A stretch of 64,000 bases of DNA from Neostethus bicornis (taxonomy: Eukaryota; Chordata; Actinopteri; Atheriniformes; Phallostethidae): contig LR738563.1 of NCBI GenBank assembly GCA_902685375.1, forward strand, positions 2,518,501-2,582,500, read 5' to 3'. The translations under genes and the position numbers were made by a program. The number at the start of each line of letters is the position of its first letter. Position 1 is the first letter of the stretch. This document shows, in pieces, positions 20,441 to 31,965 of this stretch. A model generated the notes under the pieces. That model had not been told where the DNA came from. It searched no databases and saw nothing but the letters and a program-made list of their open reading frames with translations.

Positions 20441-21151
20441 CGATGAGGGTAGAAACCTAGATCCTGGTTACCATGGTGAGGATAGGAACGTAGATCCTGG
20501 TTACCATGGTGAGGATAGGAACGTAGACCCTGGTTACCATGGTGAGGGTAGGAACATAAATCCTGGTTACCATGGTGAGGGTAGGAACGTAGATCCTGGT
20601 TACCATGGTGAGGGTAGAAACCTAGATTCTGGTTACCATGGTGAGGATAGGAACGTAGATCCTGGTTACCATGGTGAGGGTAGGAACGTAGATCCTGGTT
20701 ACCATGGTGAGGGTAGGAACATAGATCCTGGTTACCATGGTGAGGGTAGGAATGTAGATCCTGGTTACCGTGGTGAGGGTATGAACGTAGATCTTGGTTA
20801 CCATGGTGAGAGGGTAGGAACGTTGATCCTGGTTACGATGGTGAGGGTAGCAGCGTAGATCCTGGTTACCACGGTGAGGGTAGGAACGTAGATCCTGGTT
20901 ACCACGGTGAGGGTAGGAACGTAGATCCTGGTTACCACGGTGAGGGTAGGAACGTAGATCCTGGTTACCACGGTGAGGGTAGGAACGTAGAACCTGGTTA
21001 CCATGGTGAGGGTAGGAACGTAGATCCTGGTTACCATGGTGAGGGTAGGAACGTAGATCCTGGTTACCACGGTGAGGGTAGGAACGTAGAACCTGGTTAC
21101 CACGGTGAGGGTAGGAACGTAGAACCTGGTTACCACGGTGAGGGTAGGACT
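20441..21151 (-). repeat. 33-bp minisatellite, array 4
   Basis: About 21 units. The left half has mostly CATGG centres and the right half mostly CACGG, with a phase break (GAGAGGG) near 20810. The final units read GTAGAACC. Confidence 0.95.
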
Positions 21152-21219
21152 GTTGATCCTGGATCTGCTTTGAACACTGACTCTGCTCTACCTCCTGAAT
21201 TTACAGATCCACACAACTT

Positions 21220-21425
21220 TACGTTCCGTTGTCTTCCGCTTACCCATGTCTCTCTCACCCTGGCTGCATCCTCCAGCTCACCTGGGAGGATCCCAAGTTT
21301 TTCCCTGTCCAACTGTGAGACATCTCCTCTCCAGCAGGTCTGGGGTCTACGTCTTGGTCTCCTCCTGGTGAGACGTGTTTGAAACAGCTCACCAGCGAGG
21401 CGATAGGAAGGCATCCCAACTTTAG
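21220..21425 (-). mobile_element. LINE-A 3' tail, antisense
   Basis: The reverse complement encodes FQTRLTRRRPRRRPQTCWRG and SQLDREKLGILPGELEDAAR and ends at the family terminus. 5'-truncated. Confidence 0.82.
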
Positions 21426-22200
21426 ATTTATGGATAAAGCTGGGTTTAAATACAAGGCCCCAGTGAGGCAACCGCCATACCGGATCGGTCGCAGCCCTAT
21501 AGGTTACCGGTGGAAGTCGGACTGCAGCTGGTTTAAGAGGAGGAGGAAGACATGTTGGATGAAACGGACTGACTGTGACGACCCCTGAAGGGACATCCCG
21601 AAAGGAGACGATCAATGGCCCATTTTTAAGATGAACCATAGAAATTCCAGACATCATTTGCAGACCTCTAGGGTCTGCATACGTCCAGCTGGAAACACTG
21701 CTGTAGACCAGAGGAGCTTCCTCCATTCACATGCCCAGTTGTGTCTCTGCCCACTGGAGCTCAGTGCCAAACCAGTGGGCTGATGACCATTCCCTGAATC
21801 CTCCAGAGAGCTGGAATAAAAGCACACAGCTACATTATCTTCCAGACGCTCATTTAGAATGTAAATTTAATTTAGTCTGATTTATGTCTGTCTGTAAAAG
21901 AGACGGAAGGACGGACACCAGACGTTACATCACATTAAACCACTTCAGGTAGTCAGGTGGGAAAAACCCATGAGGAATAAAAATGATAACACGGCTCAGA
22001 CTTTAAAGCAGACTGGACACACTCAGACATCTTCATGAGGTAGAACATGCAGATTACGTTGACGTGGACGTCCTGTTAGTCTCATTGATCACTTAAATTA
22101 AATCGGTTTTCTGAGGAAGGCGTTCAGTCGGCTCTGAAGATTTGAACTGAAATTTTCAAAATTTTTAACTCATACTTTGGCCTCCTCCCGCTCCTTTACT
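21426..22200. other. No gene recognised
   Basis: Unique-looking sequence with no supported feature. Confidence 0.35.
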
Positions 22201-22205
22201 CATCC

Positions 22206-22395
22206 TCCACCCAGAGGCAGACCTCGGACCTGCTGGAGAGACTATGTCTCACAGCTGGACAGGGAACACCTCTGGATCCTTCAGGGTGAGATGGAGGATG
22301 CAGCCGGGGGGTGAGAGAAGCCTGGGCTTCCCATCTGAAGCTGTTGCCCCCACAATCCGGCCCTGGATAAGCTGAAGACGACGGAACGGAACGTT
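22206..22395 (+). mobile_element. LINE-A 3' tail
   Basis: 'cagaggcagacctcggacct' through 'gctgaagacgacggaacgga'. Short 5'-truncated copy. Confidence 0.82.
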
Positions 22396-22742
22396 TGGTC
22401 TCATGACTTTGAAAACCCAATCAGTTTATCTACAGTTGGTACTGACTAACTGTGGGCAGTTTCATTTATTGATGTCTACAAATGGAAAAAGTTCAAAGAA
22501 TTTACTTTTTGTTTGATTCATTTGATGAAACACAATCTGGTTTGTGTTTGGATCGGGATTCTCTGTGTCGTTTGTCTTCATATGAAATCATAAGTGTAAC
22601 CATGGCGACTCATTAGCTTCGGTTTTTCCTCCAGATTATTGCAGTGAAACAGAAACATCCGAAATTATTACAAAAACTGTCATTTGAATTTTGAGTCCAG
22701 TTGGAATCGACATTCTGCCGGCTCGAGCTCTAGCACCGGCCG
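22396..22742. other. No gene recognised
   Basis: Contains the recurrent 'agttggtactgactaactg' motif at 22434-22452, otherwise unique-looking. Confidence 0.35.
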
Positions 22743-22744
22743 GA

Positions 22745-23104
22745 CAGAGGCTGGAATCTCACTCAGAGATCGGGTGAGGAGCTCTGCCATACGGGAGGAG
22801 CTCGGTGTTGAGCCGCTTCTCCTCAAGGCCGAGAGAAGCCAGATAAGGTGGTTCAGGCATCTGGTCACGATACCTCCTGAGCACCTCGCTGGTGAAGTGT
22901 TACGGGCATGTACCACCAGGAGGAGACAAAGAGCCAGACCCTGGACCTGCTGGAGGGACTATGTCTCACAGCTGGCCGGGGAACACCTCAGGATCCTCCA
23001 GGTGAGCTGGAGGATGCAGTCGGGGTGAGGGAAACCTGGGCTTCCCGTCTGAGGATGTTGCCCCCGTGATCCGGCCCCGGATAACCGGGTCGGAACGCAA
23101 CAGA
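22745..23104 (+). mobile_element. LINE-A 3' tail, longest array-free copy
   Basis: Encodes ISLRDRVRSSAIREELGVEP, LLLKAERSQIRWFRHLVTIP, PEHLAGEVLRACTTRRR, CWRDYVSQLAGEHLRILQ and the terminus. The 5' truncation lies at the SLRD segment, about the point where the 43-bp array adjoins another copy. Confidence 0.88.
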
Positions 23105-23882
23105 ATTAAAGCCATCACATATCAGCCCGTGTTTTAAAATCAAGCCGTTTAGTCTCATAAAAACTCAACCAGAGGCTTTTTGGTAAAAAATCTTCAGATT
23201 AAAGAAAGTAAATATTTAAAAACCCAATGAGAGTATTTTATATTGGGTTAAAAACCGGATTAAAATCACCTTACGCCCCGTTCCGTATTCCCTTTGGCAT
23301 CTCAGGGACTCGGACGTGCAGACAGAGTGAGTCATACTCTGTCAATTAGATAAATTGTTAGTGTTTTCTCCGTGGGTTCCTGGTCTACACGTATTATTAA
23401 ATCACCTACACAAATCATCCCGATGAGTGTGATAACCCCGCTCCATATTAACCCTTTCCATGATGCAGATTATCAGCTAGGAGGACATCCTGTCCAGGCT
23501 GACACACCTATCCCTCCATCTGGCTTCTTGTCTGGCCGCTCGCTGATCCAGTTACAAAACACAGCCGTGCTTAAAAGTGTACGAGGTCGACAGAATCCCG
23601 AGGAAGGCAAGGGCATAGATTATTCCGGAGATTTGGCAACAGCTGCCCTCTTGGATTAACAGAAATACAGGGAAGGGAAAACAGATCCATGGCACATTAT
23701 TTAACAAACACGGAGCTACGGTTTCTCTCTGTTTCTCTTTAAACCTTCAAGCAGTGAAATTATGAAAAATATTCTGCAGAAAATGATTTATTTTATTTTG
23801 AAAGTGTTTTTTTTGTTGGTTTTTTTTTTTCAGGAATGATGTCGTTTAAAGAGATGTTTGTTTACATTCACGCAAACACATT
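23105..23882. other. No gene recognised; possible conserved noncoding DNA
   Basis: Dense, non-repetitive sequence at 23280-23700 with balanced composition and no LINE or SINE blocks. The 95-aa frame at 23372-23659 has no domain. Only comparison with other fish could show conservation. Confidence 0.25.
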
Positions 23883-23883
23883 A

Positions 23884-24112
23884 CGTTCCGTCATCTTCCG
23901 TTCATCTGGGGCCAGGTTGCGGGGGCAACAGCGTCAGATGGGAAGCCCAGGCTTCTCTCACTCCGGCTGCAATTGACAATGAGCTCCTCCTGTATGGCAG
24001 GACGCCTCATCCAATCTCTAAGTGAGAGCCCAGCCACCCTGCAGAGGAAGCTCATTTCGTCCGTGTGTATCTGCATTCTCGTTCTTTCGGTCACCCCCAC
24101 AGCTGGTTACCA
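23884..24112 (-). mobile_element. LINE-A 3' tail continuous with array 5
   Basis: Antisense LINE-A with an internal deletion, running through GLSLRDWMRR and (in another frame) the DEMSFLCRVAG and TERTRMQIHT segments into LTMVTSCGG. It passes into the 33-bp array with no break. This is the clearest proof that the array lies inside the LINE ORF. Confidence 0.88.
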
Positions 24113-24948
24113 TGGTGAGGGTAGGAACGTAGATCCTGGTTACCATGGTGAGGGTAGGAACGTAGATCCTGGTTACCATGGTGAGGGTAGGAACGTAGAT
24201 CTTGGTTACCATGGTGAGAGGAACGTAGATCTTGGTTACCATGGTGAGGGTAGGAACGTAGATCCTGGTTACCATGGTGAGGGTAGGAACGTAGATCCTG
24301 GTTACCATGGTGAGGGTAGGAACGTAGATCCTGGTTACTATGGTGAGGGTAGGAATGTAGAACCTGGTTACCATGGTGAGGGTTGAAACGTAGATCCTGG
24401 TTACCATGGTGAAGGTAGGAACGTAGATCCTGGTTACCGTGGTGAGGGTTGAAACGTAGATCCTGGTTACCATGGTGAGGGTATGAACGTAGATCCTGGT
24501 TACCATGGTGAGGGTAGGAACATAGATCCTGGTTACCATGGTAAGGGTAGGAATATAGATCCTGGTTACCATGGTGAGGGTAGGAACATAGATCCTGGTT
24601 ACCATGGTGAGGGTAGGAACATAGGTCCTGGTTACCATGGTGAGGGTAGGAATATAGAACCTGGTTACCATGGTGAGGGTAGGAACGTAGATCCTGGTTA
24701 CCATGGTGAGGGTAGGAACGTAGATCCTGGTTACCATGGTGAGGGTAGGAACGTAGATCCTGGTTACCATGGTGAGGGTAGGAACGTAGATCCTGGTTAC
24801 CATGGTGAGGGTAGGAACGTAGATCCTGGTTACCATGGTGAGGGTAGGAACATAGATCCTGGTTACCATGGTGAGGGTAGGAAGGTAGATCCTGGTTACC
24901 ATGGTGAGGGTAGGAACGTAGAACCTGGTTACTATGGTGAGGGTAGGA
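24104..24948 (-). repeat. 33-bp minisatellite, array 5
   Basis: About 26 units, the longest array of this family here. One unit near 24215 lacks four bases (GAGAGGAACG). Frames of about 295 aa (MVTRIYVPTLT and HHGNQDLRSYP repeats) are products of the period. The right edge is the start of an hAT-1 element. Confidence 0.95.
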
Positions 24949-25374
24949 CAGGAGTAGGCAAACTTTTCTGTTCGTGGACCACATTGAGTTCTAACATTTG
25001 ACCAGAGGGAATAGGATCAGATGGATGGCATGCTTCAAATCTAGCGGCGCTAGGTTTGAAATCTAAGCGCTTGATGTAATATTTTGTTTGTTTTAACGTC
25101 TAACACGTTTGTTTACATCCGTGTATTGGCCCTGATGACTTTCCATATCTGTGCACACTGTTTATTTTGACAGCGTGGGCATCACGGACACACACATTTT
25201 AATGGGAGTAGTGTTGTTGTATCTTTGGCGCCTCCAGTTACAAAACTTTAGAATTACAGGAGAAATAAAACATTAACTAGGTTAATTTTATTTAATTTTT
25301 CCTATTTTCCCGGGCCAGATTAAAACGGTTAACAGGCCACATGTGGCCCGCGGGCCGTAGTTTGTCCGTCCTAA
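24949..25374 (+). mobile_element. hAT-1 element, second copy, internally deleted
   Basis: Left end CAGGAGTAGGCAAAC and right end GTTTGTCCGTCCTAA are degraded versions of the ends at 5476 and 6175, with the same interior ('ccacattgagttctaacatt', 'gtggcccgcgggccgtag'). It adjoins the 33-bp array. I could not find a clean target duplication. Confidence 0.75.
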
Positions 25375-26054
25375 CCACTGCCTAACCTTTCCTTTTTATT
25401 TCTACTTCCACTTCCATCGCTCTCTTTTTAAATTTCAAATCACATTCATTTCAGCAAGAGCTGGAAATCCACTCTCCTATTGAAAAATTCATGGAGACCC
25501 TTTGACAAAATGCCCTTTCTTGTTGGCGATACGCCCCCAATGAAAATCCTTGGGGCCCTGGATAAGCCCGATTGGCTCAAACCCGATGGCACTCAGGTAA
25601 ACTGCTTGTGTCTCTCAGAATGAGGTCAGTAGTGAATTGTGTGCTGTTTGATGTCATCAGCTGCTGAAAGCAGGTGATGTTCAAGAGGTTTTTGACCAGA
25701 AGAGAAATCAATGTTAAGCTCTCACCAGGCCATCTGTCAAGAGATTCCATGCAGTTATGAAATGATTTTTTTTTTTTTTTCTCATGGCCATTGTTCTATC
25801 AGCCTGCATCCATTTAGTTCCAGCAGGGTCTCATCGGCCTTGAAGCTCATCATCACGCTATAAAAAAAACACTTTAAAAATTCTTTCTTTTTGGATTGTT
25901 GTGAACCAACCGTCTCCTTATAATTCTGTTTATTAAGCACTCGGGCTGTTTGTACGTCTGTAACATTATTTATGATGATCGCATCTCCCTTAAAACCGAA
26001 GGAATTTTAATCATCGGTACTGCCATCTGTAGATTAGTTGTTGTGACCAAAAGG
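25375..26054. other. No gene recognised
   Basis: Unique-looking, AT-rich in its second half. Confidence 0.35.
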
Positions 26055-26055
26055 A

Positions 26056-26296
26056 TGTAACCAGGATCTATGTTCCTACCCTCACCATGGTAACCAGGAT
26101 CTACGTTTCTACCCTCACCAGGGTAACCAGGATCTACGTTCCTACCCTCACCATGGTAACCACGATCTACGTTCCTACCCTCACCATGGTAACCAGGATC
26201 TACGTTTCTACCTTCACCATGGTAACCAGGATCTACGTTCCTACCCTCACCGTGGTAACCAGGATTTACGTTCTTGCCCTCACCATGCTAACCAGC
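26056..26296 (+). repeat. 33-bp minisatellite, array 6
   Basis: Seven units passing directly into LINE-A sequence ('ctaaccagctgtgagtggta') on the right. Confidence 0.93.
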
Positions 26297-26470
26297 TGTG
26301 AGTGGTAACCAAAAAACAAGATCCCAGATACAAGCGGTTGAAATGATCTTCCTCTGCGGGTTGGTTGGGTTCTCATTCAGAGATAGAGGGAGGAGCTTCG
26401 AGTAGAGCCGCTGCTCCTCCAGGTCAAGAAGAGCCAGATGGGGTAGGCCCTTGATAAATTGAAGACTCCA
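26297..26470 (+). mobile_element. LINE-A 3' part after array 6, truncated
   Basis: 'gatcccagatacaagcggtt' (RSQIQAV) followed by the region corresponding to ELRVEPLLLQVKKSQMG, then a jump to the terminus 'gataaattgaagactcc'. Confidence 0.78.
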
Positions 26471-27245
26471 TAACAGCCCTCTAGGTGCTTTTATTTTTTT
26501 AACCACGTTTCATATTTTTTAGTCCTTTTCTTGATAAGCTTTTATTTTGACACAGACTCTATTTTCCTTCCCTTTTAAACAAAAACAAAGGATCAAATTT
26601 TTATGCAAATAAAAATCATATCACTGACGTTTTAACAGTAAAATATTTTTACAACCATAATTAGTTTTGCTGCATTGAGAGAATGAATATGTGTGTGTGT
26701 TTTCATCTGCGTGGGTTTGTTTACAGACCAGTTATTAACTTCAGAGGAGTTATTTTAATCTCTCGTCTGAGTGCGGTTGGGCCTATTAGAAGCTTACGGA
26801 CTGACCGAACTGCGGCCACCAGCAGCGAAGAGTCTCATTAGCTGCAAAAACCAGCAGTCAGCCTTTTAGTATCAACTCTCTGATCCGATTATTGGGACTA
26901 CGGCAGCCCTCCCCCAACCCACACTCTCTTTATATGCTTCTCCTAAAGCAGGGATGGAGAAACCACCGCATCAGGTCGCCTATAAAGACCTACCAAATTA
27001 TAAGCTTGCATTTCCGTTGTGTTCCACTGGATGGTGCCACTGAGTAGCTGTTACGTTAAAATCCATTATTTTTATTTTGCATTCAGAAGTTTTTTTGCCC
27101 TCGATCCGATATTTGGTTGAATCGCCATGAAAACCAGATCAATTTTACTTCAGTTTGTTCTGAGTAATTGTGGGCAGTTTCATTAGAATCCATTTATTGG
27201 TTTGGAAGATATCGCGTCGTTAGACAGAGGCGTAAAATATGTCCC
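26471..27245. other. No gene recognised
   Basis: Unique-looking. 26740-26930 is a compact non-repetitive block without coding signs. The recurrent 'gtgggcagtttcatt' motif is at 27170. Confidence 0.35.
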
Positions 27246-27247
27246 TT

Positions 27248-27586
27248 TTCGTTACGTTATCTTCCGCTTATTCGGGGTCAGGTCGCGAGGGGAACATCCT
27301 CAAACTGGAATCCCAGACTTCACTCACCCCGGCTGCGTCCTCCATCTCACCCAGGAGGACCCTGAGGTGTTCCCTGTCCAGCTGTGAGACCCTGGACCCT
27401 CTCCAGCGGGTGTCTAGGTCTCCTCCTGGTGGGACTTCCCTGAAACCTGCTCGGGAGGAATCCTACCCAGATACCCGAACCACTCAGTCTGGCTTATCTC
27501 GACCCAGAGGAGCCCCGGTTCTACTCCGAGCTCCTCCCGGATGGCAGAGCTCCTCATTGTATCTCTGAGTGAGAGTCCAACCAGCA
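27248..27586 (-). mobile_element. LINE-A 3' tail abutting the 43-bp array
   Basis: The reverse complement reads VGLSLRDTMRSSAIREELG, then WFGYLGRIPPEQVSGK and the terminus. Its 5' end coincides with the edge of the 43-bp array. Confidence 0.85.
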
Positions 27587-28710
27587 GTAATTGTACCACT
27601 GTGTACCAGTGGGGGTAACATCCACAGCAGTAGTTGTACCACTGTGTACCAGTGGGGGTAACATCCACAGCAGTAGTTGTACCACTGTGTACCAGTGGAG
27701 GTAACATCCACAGCAGTAGTTGTACCACTGTGTACCAGTGGGGGTAACATCCACAGCAGTAGTTGTACCACTGTGTACCAGTGGGGGTAACATCCACAGC
27801 AGTAGTTGTACCACTGTGTACCAGTGGGGGTAACATCCACAGCAGTAGTTGTACCACTGTGTACCAGTGGGAGTAACATCCACAGCTGTAATTGTACCAC
27901 TGTGTACCAGTGGGGGTAACATCCACAGCTGTAGTTGTACCACTGTGTACCAGTGGGGGTAACATCCACAGCTGTAATTGTACCACTGTGTACCAGTGGG
28001 GGTAACATCCACAGCTGTAGTTGTACCACTGTGTACCAGTGGGGGTAACATCCACAGCAGTAGTTGTACCACTGTGTACCAGTGGGAGTAACATCCACAG
28101 CTGTAATTGTACCACTGTGTACCAGTGGGGGTAACATCCACAGCAGTAGTTGTACCACTGTGTACCAGTGGGGGTAACATCCACAGCAGTAGTTGTACCA
28201 CTGTGTACCAGTGGAGGTAACATCCACAGCAGTAGTTGTACCACTGTGTACCAGTGGGAGTAACATCCACAGCAGTAGTTGTACCACTGTGTACCAGTGG
28301 GGGTAACATCCACAGCAGTAGTTGTACCACTGTGTACCAGTGGGGGTAACATCCACAGCAGTAGTTGTACCACTGTGTACCAGTGGGGGTAACATCCACA
28401 GCAGTAGTTGTACCACTGTGTACCAGTGGGGGTAACATCCACAGCAGTAGTTGTACCACTGTGTACCAGTGGGAGTAACATCCACAGCTGTAATTGTACC
28501 ACTGTGTACCAGTGGGGGTAACATCCACAGCTGTAGTTGTACCACTGTGTACCAGTGGGGGTAACATCCACAGCAGTAGTTGTACCACTGTGTACCAGTG
28601 GGGGTAACATCCACAGCAGTAGTTGTACCACTGTGTACCAGTGGGGGTAACATCCACAGCAGTAGTTGTACCACTGTGTACCAGTGGGGGTAACATCCAC
28701 AGCAGTAGTT
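27587..28710 (-). repeat. 43-bp minisatellite
   Basis: About 26 units of GTACCACTGTGTACCAGTGG then GGGTAACATCCACAGCAGTAGTT. Variants (GTGGGAG, GTGGAGG, CAGCTGTAATT) recur in runs, indicating segmental expansion. Three long minus-strand frames (380-450 aa) arise because 43 bp cycles the frame. They read CCGCYPHWYTVVQLLLWMLP-like repeats and are not genes. It borders the LINE-A tail at VGLSLRD. I see no LINE-A homology in the unit itself. Confidence 0.95.
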
Positions 28711-29250
28711 GGCAGAGTGAGATAGCTGTGAATATTTTCCTCTTGCCAGCGGGGGGCCTGGACCACCTTGTACCTCTTTGTTTATCTCCTGGTGTGTCTC
28801 ACCTGTGACTTCATCACTACCGAGTTACTGTCAGGACTTCTTATGTGGGGAGGGGGTAGAACACGTTTCCTCCCACAGGTTAAGCTTGGGATGCTGAGGA
28901 GCTTTGGGCTGAGGGAGGTTTTTGTTTGGTTGTCAGGGGAACGGTTTTGGTGCCATGGTCACTTTTCTGAGGTGTACACGGTTGCTGAGGAGGAGACAGT
29001 CATGCTCCTTTCTGGGGTGTTTAGTGTCTTAAAACAAGAAGAAGAAGGGTCTTCGTTTGGTCTTCCTTCCTGCCTGACCTCGTCACTCCTTTTATTAGTT
29101 TGATGGACGTTTTTAGCCAAGTTTTAAAACTTAAATTTTTTTTTTCTCCTTCGCTGGCACGGTCACAAACAATAAAACCCAGCCTCCGTCTGTGCCCAGT
29201 CTTTAACCTTCTGTCACATTTTAAAACTTTTTATGAACCATCAGGAGAGA
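28711..29250. other. Unassigned; open frame of 111 aa
   Basis: A plus-strand frame at 28768-29103 contains LMWGGGRTRFLPQVKLGMLR and ends after a GAAGAAGAAG tract. It could be a decayed retroelement piece, but I do not recognise it and claim no gene. Confidence 0.25.
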
Positions 29251-29251
29251 A

Positions 29252-29625
29252 GGGCGGCACAGTAGGTAGCACAGCAAGAAGGTCATGGGTTCGAGTACCG
29301 GGTGGGGACGAGGCTTGGAACAGTCCTTTCTGTGTGGAGTTTGCATGTTCTCCCTGTGTCTGCGTGGGTTTCCTCCGGGTACTCCGGTTTCCTCCCATCC
29401 TCCAAAGACATGCATGCCCGGTCGATTGGCCGGTGCTGAATTGCCCCTCAGAATGAGTGTGTGTGTGTGTGTGTGTGTGTGGATGGTTGTATATGTGTGG
29501 CCCCGTGACAGACTGGCGACCTGTTCAGGATGTACCCTACCCCTCGCCTTTAATCAGCCGGGATGGGCTCCAGCACCCCTGGCACCCCATCAGGGATAAA
29601 CGGATAAGATGGTGACTGACTGACC
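29252..29625 (+). repeat. Repeat C, full copy
   Basis: 'gtaggtagcacagcaagaag', B-box GGTTCGAGTACC, 'tttgcatgttctccctgtgt', 'tttcctcccatcctccaaag', a (TG)n, 'tgacagactggcgacctgtt', and the end 'ataaacggataagatgg'. Confidence 0.9.
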
Positions 29626-29644
29626 AATCGATTCTTAATTCATT

Positions 29645-29900
29645 CGTCTTCTAAACCGTCCCTTCCCGTCAGATTGAGGGGCGGGTTTCTGGAGTCTATA
29701 CCAACTGATTACAGGGAACAGGCAGGGTACACCCCAAACAGATCACTGGGCCACACACACAGAGAACCATTCACACACACACTCAGCCCTAGGGGAAATT
29801 TAACAGCAGCAAATCAACCCAAGATGTTTGTTTTTTGGAGGAAACCAGATAAACCCACACATTCACAGGGAGAACATGCAAACTACACACAGAGAGACCA
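29645..29900 (-). repeat. Repeat C, antisense, partner of the preceding copy
   Basis: 'cttctaaaccgtcccttccc', 'gggtacaccccaaacagatc' and 'gggagaacatgcaaactaca' are antisense blocks. Together with 29252-29625 it forms an inverted pair separated by about 20 bp. Confidence 0.8.
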
Positions 29901-30423
29901 GCCAATTGATTCTTATTTTTTCATTGGTTGATGAATTTGAACTATTTTTGTTTCTTAAGACATTAAAATGAAAGAATTTGTATTTTTTTTCTCATTAACA
30001 ACAACAAAAGAAAATCCATTGCCGTCCGAACAAAGAAGGTAGTTCATTGGCTGGGAAGGAAGGTCCGTCGCCTCGGGGGCTTATTTATGCAACCAGAGCA
30101 ATTTAACTTGTAGAATTAAAGCTGATGCAGGTGTGAGTCCTGATAAAGTGGATTAGAAACCCTGAGAGGATTCAGAACATCCTCTCTTATTAAAACCGAG
30201 TTTCTCTTTTCTTGTTTCTCTTGTCGGTGATGAGCGACCTTCACCTGTTAGGATGACCCTCACCGTCTGATCTCTGCTTCCACTGCACGGCGAAGAACAT
30301 GGAGGAGAGATCAGAGACTAGAGAGGAGCTGGATACGGTGGTTTGGATGCTTAATGAATGAAAAAAATAATCAAACAGGCAAAAAATGGATGGAAATATA
30401 TTCACGATGATGTATGACATCAT
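29901..30423. other. No gene recognised
   Basis: Unique-looking sequence. Confidence 0.35.
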
Positions 30424-30520
30424 ATGTGGCTATGCTGTGAGCATTTCTGTCTTTCGACCGGGAGATGCCTGGTTCGACTCCCACTGGGTCCAAGCCCCCT
30501 TCTCTGTGTACCATATTGAA
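30424..30520 (+). repeat. SINE-3 head, second copy
   Basis: 'gtctttcgaccgggagatgc' and B-box GGTTCGACTCCC match the head at 7520-7570. Confidence 0.5.
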
Positions 30521-30535
30521 AAATAAAAAAAACAA

Positions 30536-31344
30536 GCAGGAAGTCAACCATAGTGTGGAAACTATGGCTCCCATGCCACAGACGGCCCTGCCCAGCCTTT
30601 GCATCTGGACCATCAAACATCATAGATTTTATGAATAATATTGTGGCAGGTGGGACCTCTATGACGTGTCTGGTGGGCGGGACTAGCACCATTTTGGACA
30701 TGTGCTCGCCTCCACACAACAGGCTTGAGTGAGTGGACTCACAATGTGGATCAGAGGATCCAAACCTCGTCCTGATCTACAGGACCACTCAAGACCTGCT
30801 GGGTTCTCCAGCTCCCTGCCCCTTACCCAATCTAGAGCGCGCACGTCAGGCGCGCTGTGTTACGATCAGAGTTCGTACCGGCTGTTGAAAGCTCCGGTGG
30901 TTGCCTGCAGCCCCTTCCTCGTTCCGCTGCACTATTAACACTCACGTTACCGGCAGGTGTGTGGCTGCTCGTTGGCGTCACCGTTCAGCAGAAGCCGTTG
31001 TTTTGTCCACCTTATTGAAAATCATCAGTCTGTTTAATCCTGTTCTCCTCAGACAAGGAACTGTGTAGGAACCCATGTGTGCATGATCCTACTCTTTTGT
31101 TTTAATCTGGTCACCAGTTTCTTTGTCTGCTTGTAGCTTCCCTCGTAGATCCATTTTATTTTGAAATTAAAGTCATTTTGATTGGTTGCATTTTGTGTCC
31201 AGACCTAGTGCGGTCCTGGTGTTTACAGTAACCAGGCCTCGATTGGCCAATCAGCAAGGCCTAAGCTTCCTGGGTGGCGTTGTCATTGCAGTCTGTTAGA
31301 CCCTCACGTCACAATATATTTGTTTGTTTTTTTTTTTTTTACAG
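30536..31344. other. No gene recognised; CpG-rich patch
   Basis: 30830-30990 is unusually rich in CG dinucleotides for this window ('gagcgcgcacgtcaggcgcg'). The stretch to 31300 is otherwise unique-looking. Confidence 0.3.
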
Positions 31345-31393
31345 TGTTCCCAATCGATGGCTGTCGAGATGAATTCCAGGAATATCGGATTTG
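31345..31393 (+). other. Candidate 49-bp exon with strong splice borders
   Basis: A long pyrimidine tract ending in TTTACAG precedes 31345, and GTAAGT follows 31393 directly after TTTG. Two of three frames are open: one reads FPIDGCRDEFQEYRI, the other CSQSMAVEMNSRNIGF. I recognise neither peptide. Single exons cannot be proven from sequence alone, and such signals also occur by chance. If real, the window lies at least partly inside a gene on the plus strand. Confidence 0.25.
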
Positions 31394-31428
31394 GTAAGTT
31401 TCTTTAAAAATTTTCTAAGTTGAAAAGT

Positions 31429-31765
31429 CAGTCAGTCACCTTCTAATCCTTCTATCCCTTACTGGGGTGCCAAAGCCCTACCCGGCTGATTCAAGGTGAG
31501 GGGCAGAGTACACCCCGAACAGATCACTGGTCTGTCACGGGGCCACACACATACAACCATCCACACACACACTCATTTCTAGGAGCATTTTGGCACCGGC
31601 CAATCAACCTAGCATGCATGTTTTTGGAGGGTGGGAGGAAACCCACGCAGACACAGGGAGAACATGCAAACTCCAAACAGAAAGGACAGTGTTCCAAGCC
31701 TCGTCCCCACCCGGGACTCAAACCCACGACCGTCTTGCTTTGAGGTCACCGTGCCGCCCCAGTTG
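31429..31765 (-). repeat. Repeat C, full antisense copy
   Basis: Complete set of blocks in reverse, ending at 'ttgaggtcaccgtgccgccc', the complement of the head. Best antisense copy in the window. Confidence 0.9.
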
Positions 31766-31965
31766 AAAAGTAATTATTCAAATTTTTTTTTTTTACTTGT
31801 AGTTCAACTCAATGTTTTTTTTTTTTTTTGGCCTGTAACATGATGATATAATCTTAGCAGCAGATGGGCTTCATCCAGATATGGAATGAAGTAAGATTTA
31901 AACTCCAAGCCCGGTTTAACCCCATACGTGTACTTCAGTAGGCTTTATTACCGGGGAAATGTGTG

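Noticed and set aside
24018..24984. Open frames of about 295 aa made of 11-residue repeats, and similar frames in all 33-bp arrays
   Set aside because: They are the 33-bp minisatellite read in several frames on both strands. No start context, no unique domain, and the sense frame is a fragment of a LINE ORF.
27414..28766. Minus-strand frames of 380-450 aa rich in Cys, Tyr and Trp
   Set aside because: Three overlapping frames are open at once because of the 43-bp period. The C-terminal end is LINE-A. Not a gene.
28768..29103. 111-aa plus-strand frame as a gene
   Set aside because: No recognisable domain, no splice or promoter signs, and it ends in a GAAGAAG tract typical of retroelement ends.
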